Of a stretch of DNA of 64,000 nt, positions 42,457 through 50,644 are shown in pieces. Source of the stretch: Mesorhizobium kowhaii (GTDB taxonomy: Bacteria; Pseudomonadota; Alphaproteobacteria; Rhizobiales; Rhizobiaceae); the NCBI RefSeq assembly GCF_003253745.1, contig NZ_MZXV01000048.1, forward strand, positions 58,505 through 122,504, in the 5' to 3' direction. The notes below the pieces were generated by a model. That model worked only from the letters and a program-made list of their open reading frames with translations, was not told the origin of the DNA and ran no database searches. The position numbers and the translations under genes are program-made. Positions within the stretch are counted from its first letter, which is position 1, and each line of letters starts with the position of its first letter.

Positions 42457-43122
42457 CTAGTGCGACGCCCGCGAAAAAAGGCTTCCGTAGTCGACCGCTT
42501 TCAACTGCTCAACGCCATCCAGCACCATGCTGCCCGCAACATAGACAATGACCGCAAGGCCGAGCCAGCCGATCCAGCGATATCTGGCCAGCAGCGCCGC
42601 CACCAGCGTCGAGGCGACCGCCATCAGGACCACCGACAGGATGAGACCGAAGACCAGCGCATCCATATCGTCGCTGGCAGCACCCGCCACGGCGAGCACA
42701 TTGTCCAGCGACATCGAAACGTCGGCGACGACGATCTGCAGGATCGCGGTGCGCAGCGCCTTGGCCGGTCGTTTCGCCGCAAGGGCAGCCGTGGCGGGAT
42801 CGGCGTCTGCACCATCCCAGTCATCGGCATCGCCGGCGGATCGCAATTCCCCGAACATGTTCCAGCAGACCCAGAACAGCAGCAAGCCGCCGACAAGCAT
42901 GATGCCTGGGATTTCCAGCAATTGCACCGCAACCACGGCAAAGACGATGCGGATGACAGAAGCTGCGGCGATGCCGGCGATGATCGCCTTCTGGCGCAGC
43001 GCCTCTGCCAGGCCGGCGGCGGCCATGCCGATCACCACGACATTGTCGCCCGACAGAACGAGATTGATGGTGATGACTTCCAGATAGGCGGTGATCGTCG
43101 CCTGGTCGATCCCAAAGGGCAT
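42457..43122 (-). CDS. TerC-family integral membrane protein
   Basis: A 221-residue TerC/YjbE-type protein with about seven membrane segments and the paired acidic motifs LSGDNVVVIGMAAAGL (residues ~24-39) and DVSMSLDNVLAVAGA, characteristic of the family. Members are linked to tellurite resistance, metal homeostasis or manganese export. The start is the ATG at 43122; the much longer frame upstream is on non-coding sequence. It converges with the MDR gene at 41378. Confidence 0.88.
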   Translation of the reverse strand: MPFGIDQATITAYLEVITINLVLSGDNVVVIGMAAAGLAEALRQKAIIAGIAAASVIRIVFAVVAVQLLEIPGIMLVGGLLLFWVCWNMFGELRSAGDADDWDGADADPATAALAAKRPAKALRTAILQIVVADVSMSLDNVLAVAGAASDDMDALVFGLILSVVLMAVASTLVAALLARYRWIGWLGLAVIVYVAGSMVLDGVEQLKAVDYGSLFSRASH

Positions 43123-43330
43123 CCGGTAGAGTCCCTGTCGTTCGCACTTTTCCTTGCCCCGGCAGGGCTCAGCAAGAGGGTGGATCGTACCATGGATATG
43201 GGGCTTCGCGTCCGGGAAGATAGGGGTGGGCCGTGGCCACCGAAGTGGACGCCAAACAGAGCGCGTTGACGCGACGATGGCAGCTCCAGGTCGATCTGGC
43301 AGGCAGCCATCGCCGTGATCGGCGCAATCC

Positions 43331-44452
43331 CTATCGGGCGCTCTCCGGCGCCGCCCCGTTCTTCCACATGGCGTCCGGCACCACCACCAGCTTGCCGACG
43401 AAATCCTTGGCGATGAAATCCGCCTGCGCATGGTGGAAATCGGAGAGCCTGTAGACGCCGCCGACCAGCGGCCGGATTTTTTTCGCCTCGATGTATCCGA
43501 CGATGCGGCGGAAATCGGCGCGTGTGCCCTGGCTTGAGCCATGCAGCTGCAATTGCTTGAGATACATGGTCCTGAGATCGAGCTGCACGACCGGACCGGC
43601 GATGGCGCCGGCCGTGGTGTAGCGGCCTTCGGGTCTCAGGATGCGCAACAGGTCGTTGAAGACAGCGCCGCCGACGAGGTCGGCCACCACGTCGATCGGC
43701 CGGCCGCCGGTCACCTCGGCCACGGCTTGCGGCAAGTCGGCGACGCCGCGGGTGATGACAGCCTCGGCGCCGATGTCGCGCACCGCTTGCTCCTTGCCCT
43801 TGCCGACCACGGCATAGGGAATGGCGCCGCGCGCCCGTGCCAGTTGGACGATGCCTGAACCGACGCCGCCCGAGGCACCGGTGACCAGCACGCGCTCGCC
43901 GGCCCTGAGCGCGGCACGTTCCAGCATCTGCTCGCCGGTGAGGTAGGCGCAACAGAAGGTGGCGAGTTCGACGTCGCTCAAGGTCGTGTCGACGACATGC
44001 GCGTTCTCGGCCGGCACGGCCTGGTATTCCGCGTAACCGCCGTCGCGGCCGTGGCCCATATAGTCGATGTCTGCGAGGGAATCGTCGTCGCGGTTGTAGA
44101 TGGAGAAATCGACCATCACCCGTTCGCCGATGCGGGCATCCGCTATGCCCTCGCCGACGGCAACGATGGTGCCGACCGTGTCGGTGCCCTGGATGCGCGG
44201 GAAGCTCAGCGTGTTGCCCTGGCGCCGCCAGGTCGACACCGCCGCCGCGTCCTCTTCCGTGCCATAGGCGCCCTGGCGGACCCAGACATCGGTGTTGTTC
44301 ATGCCACACGCGCTGACCTTGACCAGCACTTCACCTGATGCAGGCGCGGGCACTTTCACATCGCTGCGATAGACGAGTTTTTCCGGTCCGCCGTGCCCTG
44401 TGAGCAGCACGGCGGCCATGGTGGCGGGGAGGGTTTTGGTCATGGCGTTCAT
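43331..44452 (-). CDS. Zinc-binding-type MDR alcohol dehydrogenase/quinone reductase family protein
   Basis: A 373-residue medium-chain dehydrogenase/reductase: PAPASGEVLVKVSACGMNNTD and GTDTVGTIVAVGEG in the catalytic domain, then the cofactor loop TGASGGVGSGIVQLA, and GGVYRLSDFHHAQADF near the end. It lies eight bases after the end of doeD on the same strand and could be read from the ectoine operon's leftward arm. It is not part of the known pathway, so I treat it as an associated oxidoreductase. Confidence 0.85.
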   Translation of the reverse strand: MNAMTKTLPATMAAVLLTGHGGPEKLVYRSDVKVPAPASGEVLVKVSACGMNNTDVWVRQGAYGTEEDAAAVSTWRRQGNTLSFPRIQGTDTVGTIVAVGEGIADARIGERVMVDFSIYNRDDDSLADIDYMGHGRDGGYAEYQAVPAENAHVVDTTLSDVELATFCCAYLTGEQMLERAALRAGERVLVTGASGGVGSGIVQLARARGAIPYAVVGKGKEQAVRDIGAEAVITRGVADLPQAVAEVTGGRPIDVVADLVGGAVFNDLLRILRPEGRYTTAGAIAGPVVQLDLRTMYLKQLQLHGSSQGTRADFRRIVGYIEAKKIRPLVGGVYRLSDFHHAQADFIAKDFVGKLVVVPDAMWKNGAAPESAR

Positions 44453-44460
44453 CAGACTAT

Positions 44461-45840
44461 TCAGAGATTGGCAAACACGCTCTTCACCGCATCCGCCGTC
44501 TTCGACACGACGATGTCGGCTTCCTCGCGCGTCAGGCAGAGCGGCGGCGCGAAACCGAGAATGTCGCCTTGCGGCATGGCGCGGCCGATGACGCCGCTTG
44601 CGGCAAGTGCTGTCGCCACTTGTGGCCCGATCTTCTGCGAGGCGTCGAAGAACACCCGGTCGTCCCTGTCGGCGACAAACTCGACAGCCGCCAGCATGCC
44701 ATCGCCGCGCACGTCACCGACGTTCTTATGGCCGCCGACGGCCTTGGCCAGTTCGGCGCGGAAATAGGCGCCGGTCTCGCGGGCATTTGTCACCAGGTCC
44801 ATCTCGTCGATCAGTTCGAGATTGGCCACACCGGCGGCAACGCAGATCGGATGCGCCGAATAGGTCCAGCCATGGCCGAGCGAGCCGAGCTTGTCGGAAC
44901 CCTGCACCAGCACCTGCCACATCTTGTCGGCGACAATGACGCCCGACAGCGGCGCATAGGCCGAGGTCAGGCCCTTGGCGATGGTGATCAGGTCCGGCTT
45001 GATGCCGTAATGGTCGGAACCGAACATGGTGCCCAGCCGGCCAAAGCCCGTCACCACTTCGTCGGCGACCAGCAGCACGTCATATTTCTTCAGCACCGCC
45101 TGGATCTTCTCCCAATAGCCGGCGGGCGGCGGCACGATGCCGCCGGTGCCGAGGATCGGCTCGCCGATGAAAGCGGCGACGGTGTCCGGGCCTTCGGCCA
45201 GGATCATTTCCTCGAGCTTGTCGGCGCAATGCTGCGAGAACTGCTCCTCACTCATCGAACGGTCGGCGCGGCGGAAATAATAGGGCGCCTCGGTGTGCAG
45301 GATCGGTGCACGCGGCAGGTCGAACGCGTTGTGGAACAGGTCGAGCCCGGTCAGCGAACCGGTCATCACGCCCGAGCCGTGATAGCCGCGCCAGCGCGAG
45401 ATGATCTTCTTCTTCTCCGGCCTGCCGAGCACATTGTTGTAGTACCAGATCAGCTTGATGTTGGTTTCGTTGGCATCGGAACCGGAGAGGCCGAAATAGA
45501 CCCTCGACATGCCTTGCGGCGCGCGGTCGATGATCATCTTGGCAAGCCGGATCGACGCCTCGGTGCCGTGGCCGACATACGCGTGGTAATAGGCAAGGTT
45601 CTTCGCCTGGGCCGCGATGGCATCGGCGATCTTCTGGCGGCCATAGCCGACATTGACGCAATAGAGGCCGGCAAAGGCATCGATGCTCTTCTTGCCATTG
45701 TTGTCCCAGACGGTGACGCCTTCCCCGCCGGCCATGATGCGTGTCGGGCTCTCCCCGCGTGCGTGCGTGCCCATATGCGTCGAGGGATGGAAGAAGTGGT
45801 CGCGATCCCAGGCGGCGAGTTCGTTGGACTGGTCGAGCAT
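44461..45840 (-). CDS. doeD: Diaminobutyrate aminotransferase of ectoine catabolism (DoeD)
   Basis: A 459-residue class III aminotransferase, PLP-dependent, with VADEVVTGFGR (Asp260 for the pyridine nitrogen) and ITIAKGLTSAYAPLSG, where Lys289 forms the aldimine. In the ectoine pathway it converts L-2,4-diaminobutyrate to aspartate semialdehyde. The assignment rests on the family plus the adjacent doeC, AsnC-type doeX and the ehu/eut/doe genes divergent from them. On sequence alone it could be another omega-amino-acid:pyruvate aminotransferase. A long hairpin separates it from doeC. Confidence 0.85.
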   Translation of the reverse strand: MLDQSNELAAWDRDHFFHPSTHMGTHARGESPTRIMAGGEGVTVWDNNGKKSIDAFAGLYCVNVGYGRQKIADAIAAQAKNLAYYHAYVGHGTEASIRLAKMIIDRAPQGMSRVYFGLSGSDANETNIKLIWYYNNVLGRPEKKKIISRWRGYHGSGVMTGSLTGLDLFHNAFDLPRAPILHTEAPYYFRRADRSMSEEQFSQHCADKLEEMILAEGPDTVAAFIGEPILGTGGIVPPPAGYWEKIQAVLKKYDVLLVADEVVTGFGRLGTMFGSDHYGIKPDLITIAKGLTSAYAPLSGVIVADKMWQVLVQGSDKLGSLGHGWTYSAHPICVAAGVANLELIDEMDLVTNARETGAYFRAELAKAVGGHKNVGDVRGDGMLAAVEFVADRDDRVFFDASQKIGPQVATALAASGVIGRAMPQGDILGFAPPLCLTREEADIVVSKTADAVKSVFANL

Positions 45841-45871
45841 TTTTCTACTCCTTGAGGAAAAGCGGATGCGA

Positions 45872-45931
45872 CTTAAGGTGTGTCGAGATTCAGGTCAGGC
45901 CGGCATCACCTGAATATCGACACACCTTAAG
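45872..45931. repeat. Long intercistronic hairpin between doeC and doeD
   Basis: CTTAAGGTGTGTCGA plus ATTCAGGT (45872-45895) pairs with ACCTGAAT plus TCGACACACCTTAAG (45908-45931), 24 bases per arm with a single mismatch and a 12-base loop. The right arm contains the doeC stop codon (minus strand TAA at 45927-45929). No T run follows, so it may stabilise or process the message rather than end it. Confidence 0.8.
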
Positions 45932-47420
45932 CCACGTCCAGGCAGAGATATTTGAGATCGGTGAAGGCTTCGAGCCCGTGGCGCGAGCCTTCGCGGCCGA
46001 TGCCGGACTGCTTGACGCCGCCGAACGGGATCGGCGCGCCGGTGATCTTGACGCGGTTGATGGCGACCATGCCGTAGTCGAGCGCGCGGCCCATGCGCAT
46101 TTGCCGACCACCGTTCTCGGTCACGACATAGGCGACGAGCCCGTATTCGGTGGCGTTGGCGCGGGCGATCACCTCGTCCTCGCTGTCGAACGGCGTCACT
46201 GCGGCGACCGGACCGAAGGTTTCCTCGCGCATGATCAGCGCCTCGTCAGTGACATCGGCCAGCAGTGTCGGCTGGTAGAACAGGGGCCCGGCTTGATGCC
46301 GCGCGCCGCCGGCGAGGCAACGCGCGCCGTGGGCGAGCGCATCGGCGACCTGTTCCTCGATCTTCTTGACAGCCCGCTCATGCATCAGCGGCCCGATGTC
46401 GATTTCCTGAGCAAGGCCATTGCCGGTCCGCAATGCGGCGATGCGCTTGGTGAAAGCCGCGCAGAAGCGATCGTAGATCGGACGCTGGACATAGATGCGG
46501 TTGGCGGCGAGGCAGTCCTGGCCCGAGGTGGCGAATTTGGCATCGATGGCAATGCTCACCGCTCTGTCGAGATCGGCGTCGGCAAAGACGATCAGCGGCG
46601 CGTGACCGCCAAGCTCCATCACCAGCCGCTTCATCGTCGGCGCACTTTGCGCGGCAATCAGCCTGCCGATCTCGGTCGAGCCGGTGAAGCTCATGGCGCG
46701 GACGCGCGGGTCTTCGCACATTCGGCCGACGATGGTCGCTGCCTTGCCGGTGACGATGTTGAAGACGCCGGCGGGCAGGCCGGCGCGCTCGCCGAGTTCT
46801 GCCAGCGCCAGTGCCGACAGCGGAGTTTCCGAGGACGGATGTGCGACGATGGTGCAGCCGGCGGCAAGGGCTGCGGCCGCCTTGCGGGTTAGCATGGCCG
46901 ACGGAAAATTCCACGGTGTGACCACACCGACGACACCGAGCGGCTCACGCCGCACCATCATTTCCGCACCCGGCAGATGGCTGGTGACGCTCTCGGCGTT
47001 CAGGCGTTTTGCTTCTTCCGCATACCACTCGACGAAGGAGGCGGCATAATCGATCTCGCCCTGCGACTCCTTGAGCGGCTTGCCCTGTTCCAGCGTCACC
47101 AGCAGAGCGAGATCGTCTTTGGCGGCGACGATCAGCTCGAACCACTTTCGCAGGATTCTTGCGCGCTCCTGCGGCAACAGCGCCCGCCAGGCCGGAAAGG
47201 TGCGCGCGGCGGCATCGATCGCTCTTGTCGTCTGCTTGCTATCGAGTGCGGCGACGAAGGCGACAGTGGTGCCGGTGGCCGGGTCGGTGACCTCGAAACT
47301 CTCGGCAGCCTCGCTCGCCGTCCAGTGGCCGTCGACATAGGCGAGCTCGCGCAGCAGCCGGCGGTCGGCGAGGCGATCGAGCGCTTCGTGGCGATGTGAG
47401 CGGGCGAAATGCGCGGACAT
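45927..47420 (-). CDS. doeC: Aspartate-semialdehyde (succinate-semialdehyde-type) dehydrogenase of ectoine catabolism (DoeC)
   Basis: A 497-residue aldehyde dehydrogenase close to NAD(P)-dependent succinate-semialdehyde dehydrogenases. It has VTPWNFPSAMLTRK, FTGSTEIGR, the general base Glu269 in MELGGHAP and the catalytic Cys303 in SGQDCLAANR. In the ectoine pathway it oxidises aspartate semialdehyde from DoeD to aspartate. It lies between doeX and doeD on the minus strand with a 86-base gap to doeD. The specific function is inferred from context; the enzyme class is clear. Confidence 0.87.
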   Translation of the reverse strand: MSAHFARSHRHEALDRLADRRLLRELAYVDGHWTASEAAESFEVTDPATGTTVAFVAALDSKQTTRAIDAAARTFPAWRALLPQERARILRKWFELIVAAKDDLALLVTLEQGKPLKESQGEIDYAASFVEWYAEEAKRLNAESVTSHLPGAEMMVRREPLGVVGVVTPWNFPSAMLTRKAAAALAAGCTIVAHPSSETPLSALALAELGERAGLPAGVFNIVTGKAATIVGRMCEDPRVRAMSFTGSTEIGRLIAAQSAPTMKRLVMELGGHAPLIVFADADLDRAVSIAIDAKFATSGQDCLAANRIYVQRPIYDRFCAAFTKRIAALRTGNGLAQEIDIGPLMHERAVKKIEEQVADALAHGARCLAGGARHQAGPLFYQPTLLADVTDEALIMREETFGPVAAVTPFDSEDEVIARANATEYGLVAYVVTENGGRQMRMGRALDYGMVAINRVKITGAPIPFGGVKQSGIGREGSRHGLEAFTDLKYLCLDVA

Positions 47421-47550
47421 GGTCGAGGCCTCCCGGTTCGGACTGATAGGGGAAGACTAGCCGCCCTATGCGGACAGAGAGGCTGTTTGGATGCCCGTCC
47501 GTAGAGAGACTCTCTCAATTGTGCCGCCCCGGAAGGCGATCTCTCCGGCT

Positions 47551-48042
47551 CTACGGCGACGCCGGCAACAGGTCGGCTATGGGCAGCGCAACGTCGTCCT
47601 TGACCGTCTTGATGACGATGTAGGTGAAGTAACGGTCGATGCCGATTTCACGGTCGAGCAAACCGTCGACCAGCCGCTGGTAGGCGTCGATGTCGCGCGC
47701 CATCACCTTCAGCACATAGTCGACACCGCCACCCACCGACCAGCAGGCGACGATCTCGGGAATGTCGCGGATGACACGCTCGAAGCGGTCGAAATCGGCC
47801 TGGCGGTGGCTGGCCAGCGTCACCTCCATCAGCACGGTGGCGACGGGTGCCACGACGCGCATGGCGATCCTGGCGTGATAGCCCGAGACGATGCCGGCTT
47901 TTTCCAGTTTGCGCAGCCGCATCCAGCACGGTGTCGGCGACAGCCCGACCCGTTCGGCCAGCGCCAGCTTGGTGATGCGTCCGTCGTGCTGGATGGCGTC
48001 GAGGATTTTCAGGTCGATCGGGTCGAGTTTCGCAGCGGTCAT
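47551..48042 (-). CDS. doeX: Lrp/AsnC-family regulator of the ectoine cluster (DoeX/AsnC)
   Basis: A 163-residue feast/famine regulator. The DNA-binding part is LDPIDLKILDAIQHDGRIT and LAERVGLSPTPCWMRLRKLE. The RAM ligand domain contains VIRDIPEIVACWSVGGGVDYVLKV. AsnC-type genes accompany most ectoine-degradation clusters and DoeX binds ectoine intermediates in Halomonas. I chose the ATG at 48042 directly before the conserved LDPIDLKIL; an in-frame ATG at 48072 would add ten residues. It is divergent from the MocR-type enuR gene. Confidence 0.88.
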   Translation of the reverse strand: MTAAKLDPIDLKILDAIQHDGRITKLALAERVGLSPTPCWMRLRKLEKAGIVSGYHARIAMRVVAPVATVLMEVTLASHRQADFDRFERVIRDIPEIVACWSVGGGVDYVLKVMARDIDAYQRLVDGLLDREIGIDRYFTYIVIKTVKDDVALPIADLLPASP

Positions 48043-48091
48043 CAGCGTCCACTTTTTCGTCGACGTCACCATGACGGCGCATTATTTCGAT

Positions 48092-48100
48092 TGTCAATTG
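48092..48100. promoter_or_regulatory. Shared 9-mer in the doeX-enuR divergent promoter
   Basis: TGTCAATTG (48092-48100) lies 26 bases before the enuR start. Its reverse complement CAATTGACA occurs at 49625-49633 upstream of ehuA. The region is AT-rich and is the only promoter space between the divergent regulators, so it is a candidate EnuR or DoeX site. Confidence 0.5.
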
Positions 48101-48125
48101 CACTGATTTCGATCTCTAATAAGTC

Positions 48126-49511
48126 ATGACATTGTGGCAACCCGATCCCGCGCTCATCCGGCGGCCGGCCTATCAGTCGCTGGCCGACCAGTTCGCGCGC
48201 GCCATCCATGATGGACGCCTGGCCAACGGCGCACGGCTGCCGACCCATCGCCGGCTGGCCGACGACCTCAAGCTTTCGGTGCAAACGGTCAGCCGCGCCT
48301 ATGAGGAGCTGATCCGGCGCGGCCTGATTTCGGGCGAGATCGGTCGCGGCAGCTTCGTCCAGACGCAGCGCCGCGAGCCGGAACCGCCCTATTTGCCGGA
48401 GCGTCTGGGCGAGGTCATCGACCTCTCCATCCTGAAGCCGGTCTGCGAACCGATGCATCTGGAGCGGCTGAAACAGGCGCTGGGCTGGCTGGCCGAGAAC
48501 CTGCCGTCGAGTTCGGCGCTGTCGTTCCGGCCCAACATGGTGTTTCCGCGCCATCGCGCGGTGGCTGTGGAATGGCTGAAACTGTGCGGACTCGAAACCT
48601 CCGCGCAAAACATCAGCCTGACCAATGGCGCCACCGCCGGCATGACGGTGGCGCTGATGAGCGTGGCGCCGCCCGGCTCGACCGTCGCCACCGAAGCCAT
48701 CGGCCACCACACGCTGGTGCCGCTCGCCCGCTATCTCGGCTTCAATCTTGAAGGCCTGCCGATCGACGGCAACGGCCTGATTCCGGAAGCGTTGGACGAA
48801 GCCTGCCGGCTTTCCGACATCCGCGCCGTCTTCGTGCAGCCCTCGGTGATCAATCCGACGGCGACGCTGATGGATGCCGCACGCCGCGAGCAGATCGCGG
48901 CGGTGGCGCGCAAGCACGACATCGCCATCATCGAGAACGATGTGCTCGGTCCCCTCGTCGAGGATCGGCCGCCGCCGGTTGCTGCCTTTGCGCCGGAGCG
49001 CACGCTCTACGTCACATCCTTCACCAAGATCACCGTGCCCGGCCTGCGCATCGGTTATCTCGCCGCGCCCGACCGCTATGTCGCCGCCGTCGCCAATCGG
49101 CATCTGGTCTCGAATTGGATGGCGACGCCGCTGGTGGCGGAAATCGCCACCAAATGGGTCACCGACGGCACCGCGATGGAACTTGTCCGCTGGCAACGCG
49201 CGGCATTGCGGCGGCGGCAGGACATCGCGGCGCAAGTGCTGGCCGGGGTCGACTATCGCGCCCGGCGCGACGGGCTGCATGTCTGGCTGCAGCTGCCCGC
49301 CGACCGTGCCGAGGAAAGCTTTGTCGCCCAGGCCCGACTGCAAGGCGTGGCGATCGCGCCGGGCACCTCCTTCCGCATTTCCGACGCACCATGGCATCCG
49401 GCGGTGCGCATCTCGCTGGGCTCGACCACCGAGGGGGAACTGCGCGCCGGCCTCGGCGTTGTTACCAAGCTTTTGCTTGGCGACCCGGAGCATCTGCTGC
49501 TCGCGATATGA
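48126..49511 (+). CDS. enuR: MocR-type GntR/aminotransferase fusion regulator of ectoine catabolism (EnuR)
   Basis: A 461-residue MocR regulator. The N-terminal winged helix has RLPTHRRLADDLKLSVQTV and SRAYEELIRRGLISGE. The C-terminal part is a fold-type-I aminotransferase domain with VTSFTKITVPGLRIGYLAAP, in which Lys301 should bind PLP. EnuR is known to repress ectoine uptake and degradation genes, relieved by diaminobutyrate and its N-acetyl derivative bound through PLP. It heads the rightward cluster, and a direct-repeat site lies between it and ehuA. The name relies on this context. Confidence 0.88.
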   Translation: MTLWQPDPALIRRPAYQSLADQFARAIHDGRLANGARLPTHRRLADDLKLSVQTVSRAYEELIRRGLISGEIGRGSFVQTQRREPEPPYLPERLGEVIDLSILKPVCEPMHLERLKQALGWLAENLPSSSALSFRPNMVFPRHRAVAVEWLKLCGLETSAQNISLTNGATAGMTVALMSVAPPGSTVATEAIGHHTLVPLARYLGFNLEGLPIDGNGLIPEALDEACRLSDIRAVFVQPSVINPTATLMDAARREQIAAVARKHDIAIIENDVLGPLVEDRPPPVAAFAPERTLYVTSFTKITVPGLRIGYLAAPDRYVAAVANRHLVSNWMATPLVAEIATKWVTDGTAMELVRWQRAALRRRQDIAAQVLAGVDYRARRDGLHVWLQLPADRAEESFVAQARLQGVAIAPGTSFRISDAPWHPAVRISLGSTTEGELRAGLGVVTKLLLGDPEHLLLAI

Positions 49512-49556
49512 GCATGCCGCCCAAAAGTGCGAAGCGGTTTTGGGATAACGGCATGC
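49512..49556. repeat. Rhizobial palindromic intergenic repeat, copy 3
   Basis: Outer arms GCATGCCG (49512-49519) and CGGCATGC (49549-49556) enclose CCCAAAA (49520-49526) and TTTTGGG (49538-49544). It begins at the enuR stop codon and has the same core as the copy at 39627. Confidence 0.82.
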
Positions 49557-49603
49557 ACAAAAAGCCAGCCGGGAGTGCTCCCAAATTGTGCGGAATCATA
49601 AAT

Positions 49604-49637
49604 ATTGTCATGATATTATTTTCCCAATTGACATGAT
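49604..49637 (+). promoter_or_regulatory. Direct-repeat operator candidate and promoter upstream of ehuA
   Basis: ATTGTCATGAT (49604-49614) and ATTGACATGAT (49627-49637) are direct repeats with one mismatch and a 23-base period. MocR-type regulators such as PdxR and EnuR characteristically bind direct repeats. The second repeat contains TTGACA, a good -35 hexamer, 60 bases before the ehuA start. The two observations together suggest repression by promoter occlusion. Confidence 0.6.
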
Positions 49638-49692
49638 TTGGCGCGTTCCGCATCGTTAGGGGCACAGGCTTCTCCAGCACGGGGAAATTCAT

Positions 49693-50484
49693 TTGTCCGC
49701 ATCAGCGCCCATCATCAAGATCGACGGCATCTCGAAGAGCTTCGGCAGCTTCAAGGTGCTGGACGGCCTGTCGATGCAGGTCATGCCGCGCGAGAAGCTG
49801 GCGCTGATCGGCCCGTCCGGCTCGGGCAAGACGACGATCCTGCGCATCCTGATGACGCTCGAGCGCATCGATGCCGGCCACATCCAGGTCGATGGCGAGC
49901 AGCTCTACCACATGGAGCGCAATGGCCAGCTGTTGCCCGCCGACGAGCGGCATTTGGCCAGGATGCGCCAGAAGATCGGCATGGTCTTCCAGCTGTTCAA
50001 CCTGTTTCCGCACAAGAGCGTCATCGACAACGTCACGCTGGCGCCGATGCTGACCAAGGGCATGCCGCGCGCCGCCGCCGAGAAGCGGGCGATGGAACTG
50101 CTCGACATGGTCGGCATGGCCGACAAGGCCAAGGCGATGCCGGCGCAGCTGTCCGGCGGCCAGAAGCAGCGCGTGGCGATCGCTCGCGCACTCGCCTTGC
50201 AGCCGAAAATCATGCTGTTCGACGAGGTGACGTCGGCGCTCGACCCGGAACTGGTCGAGGAGGTGCTCAACGTCTTGTGGCGGCTCTGCGCCGAGACCGA
50301 CATGACCATGCTGCTGGTCACCCACGAGATGGGTTTTGCGCACGACTTCGCCGACCGGGTGCTGTTCTTCGATCGCGGCCGGATCGTCGAGGAAGGCAAG
50401 CCCGACGAGATATTCCGCCATCCCAAGCAGGAGCGCACGCAAGGCTTCCTGAAGAAGATCATCGCGGCCGGACATCGCGTCTGA
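49693..50484 (+). CDS. ehuA: Ectoine/hydroxyectoine ABC transporter ATPase EhuA
   Basis: A 263-residue polar-amino-acid-type ABC ATPase: Walker A GPSGSGKTT, Q-loop VFQLFNLFPHKSV, signature LSGGQKQRV, Walker B IMLFDEVTSALDP and the switch His in LVTHEMGFA. Translation starts at a TTG behind ggggaaa; no in-frame ATG precedes the domain. It is followed by ehuB, ehuC and ehuD in the order known from Sinorhizobium meliloti. The importer brings ectoine and hydroxyectoine in as nutrients. Confidence 0.92.
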   Translation: MSASAPIIKIDGISKSFGSFKVLDGLSMQVMPREKLALIGPSGSGKTTILRILMTLERIDAGHIQVDGEQLYHMERNGQLLPADERHLARMRQKIGMVFQLFNLFPHKSVIDNVTLAPMLTKGMPRAAAEKRAMELLDMVGMADKAKAMPAQLSGGQKQRVAIARALALQPKIMLFDEVTSALDPELVEEVLNVLWRLCAETDMTMLLVTHEMGFAHDFADRVLFFDRGRIVEEGKPDEIFRHPKQERTQGFLKKIIAAGHRV

Positions 50485-50497
50485 CAGTCATGCCCCC

Positions 50498-50610
50498 GGG
50501 GCGGCGAAGCCGTCCCGTGAGTAAACCAGAAACCGGCGGCAACGCCGTCCTCAAGGGTGGCGAAGCCGCCCTGCAATCAAACCAGAAATGGGTGGCAACG
50601 CCGCCCACAA
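50498..50610 (+). repeat. Tandem pair of about 57-bp hairpin-bearing units between ehuA and ehuB
   Basis: Unit 1 (50498-50554) and unit 2 (50555-50610) share the pattern GGCGAAGCC, AAACCAGAAA, GGCAACGCCG in the same order and spacing. Each unit can form two small stems (for example GGCGAAGCC with a GAA loop). The pair fills the gap before ehuB. Confidence 0.75.
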
Positions 50611-50644
50611 CAAAAGCAAGACAAGAAACAAGGAGTTGGGAACA

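Noticed and set aside
44461..47420. Reading the aminotransferase and aldehyde dehydrogenase as a GABA or taurine degradation pair.
   Set aside because: Possible on sequence alone, but the adjacent AsnC, MocR, ehu, eut and doe genes make ectoine catabolism much more likely.
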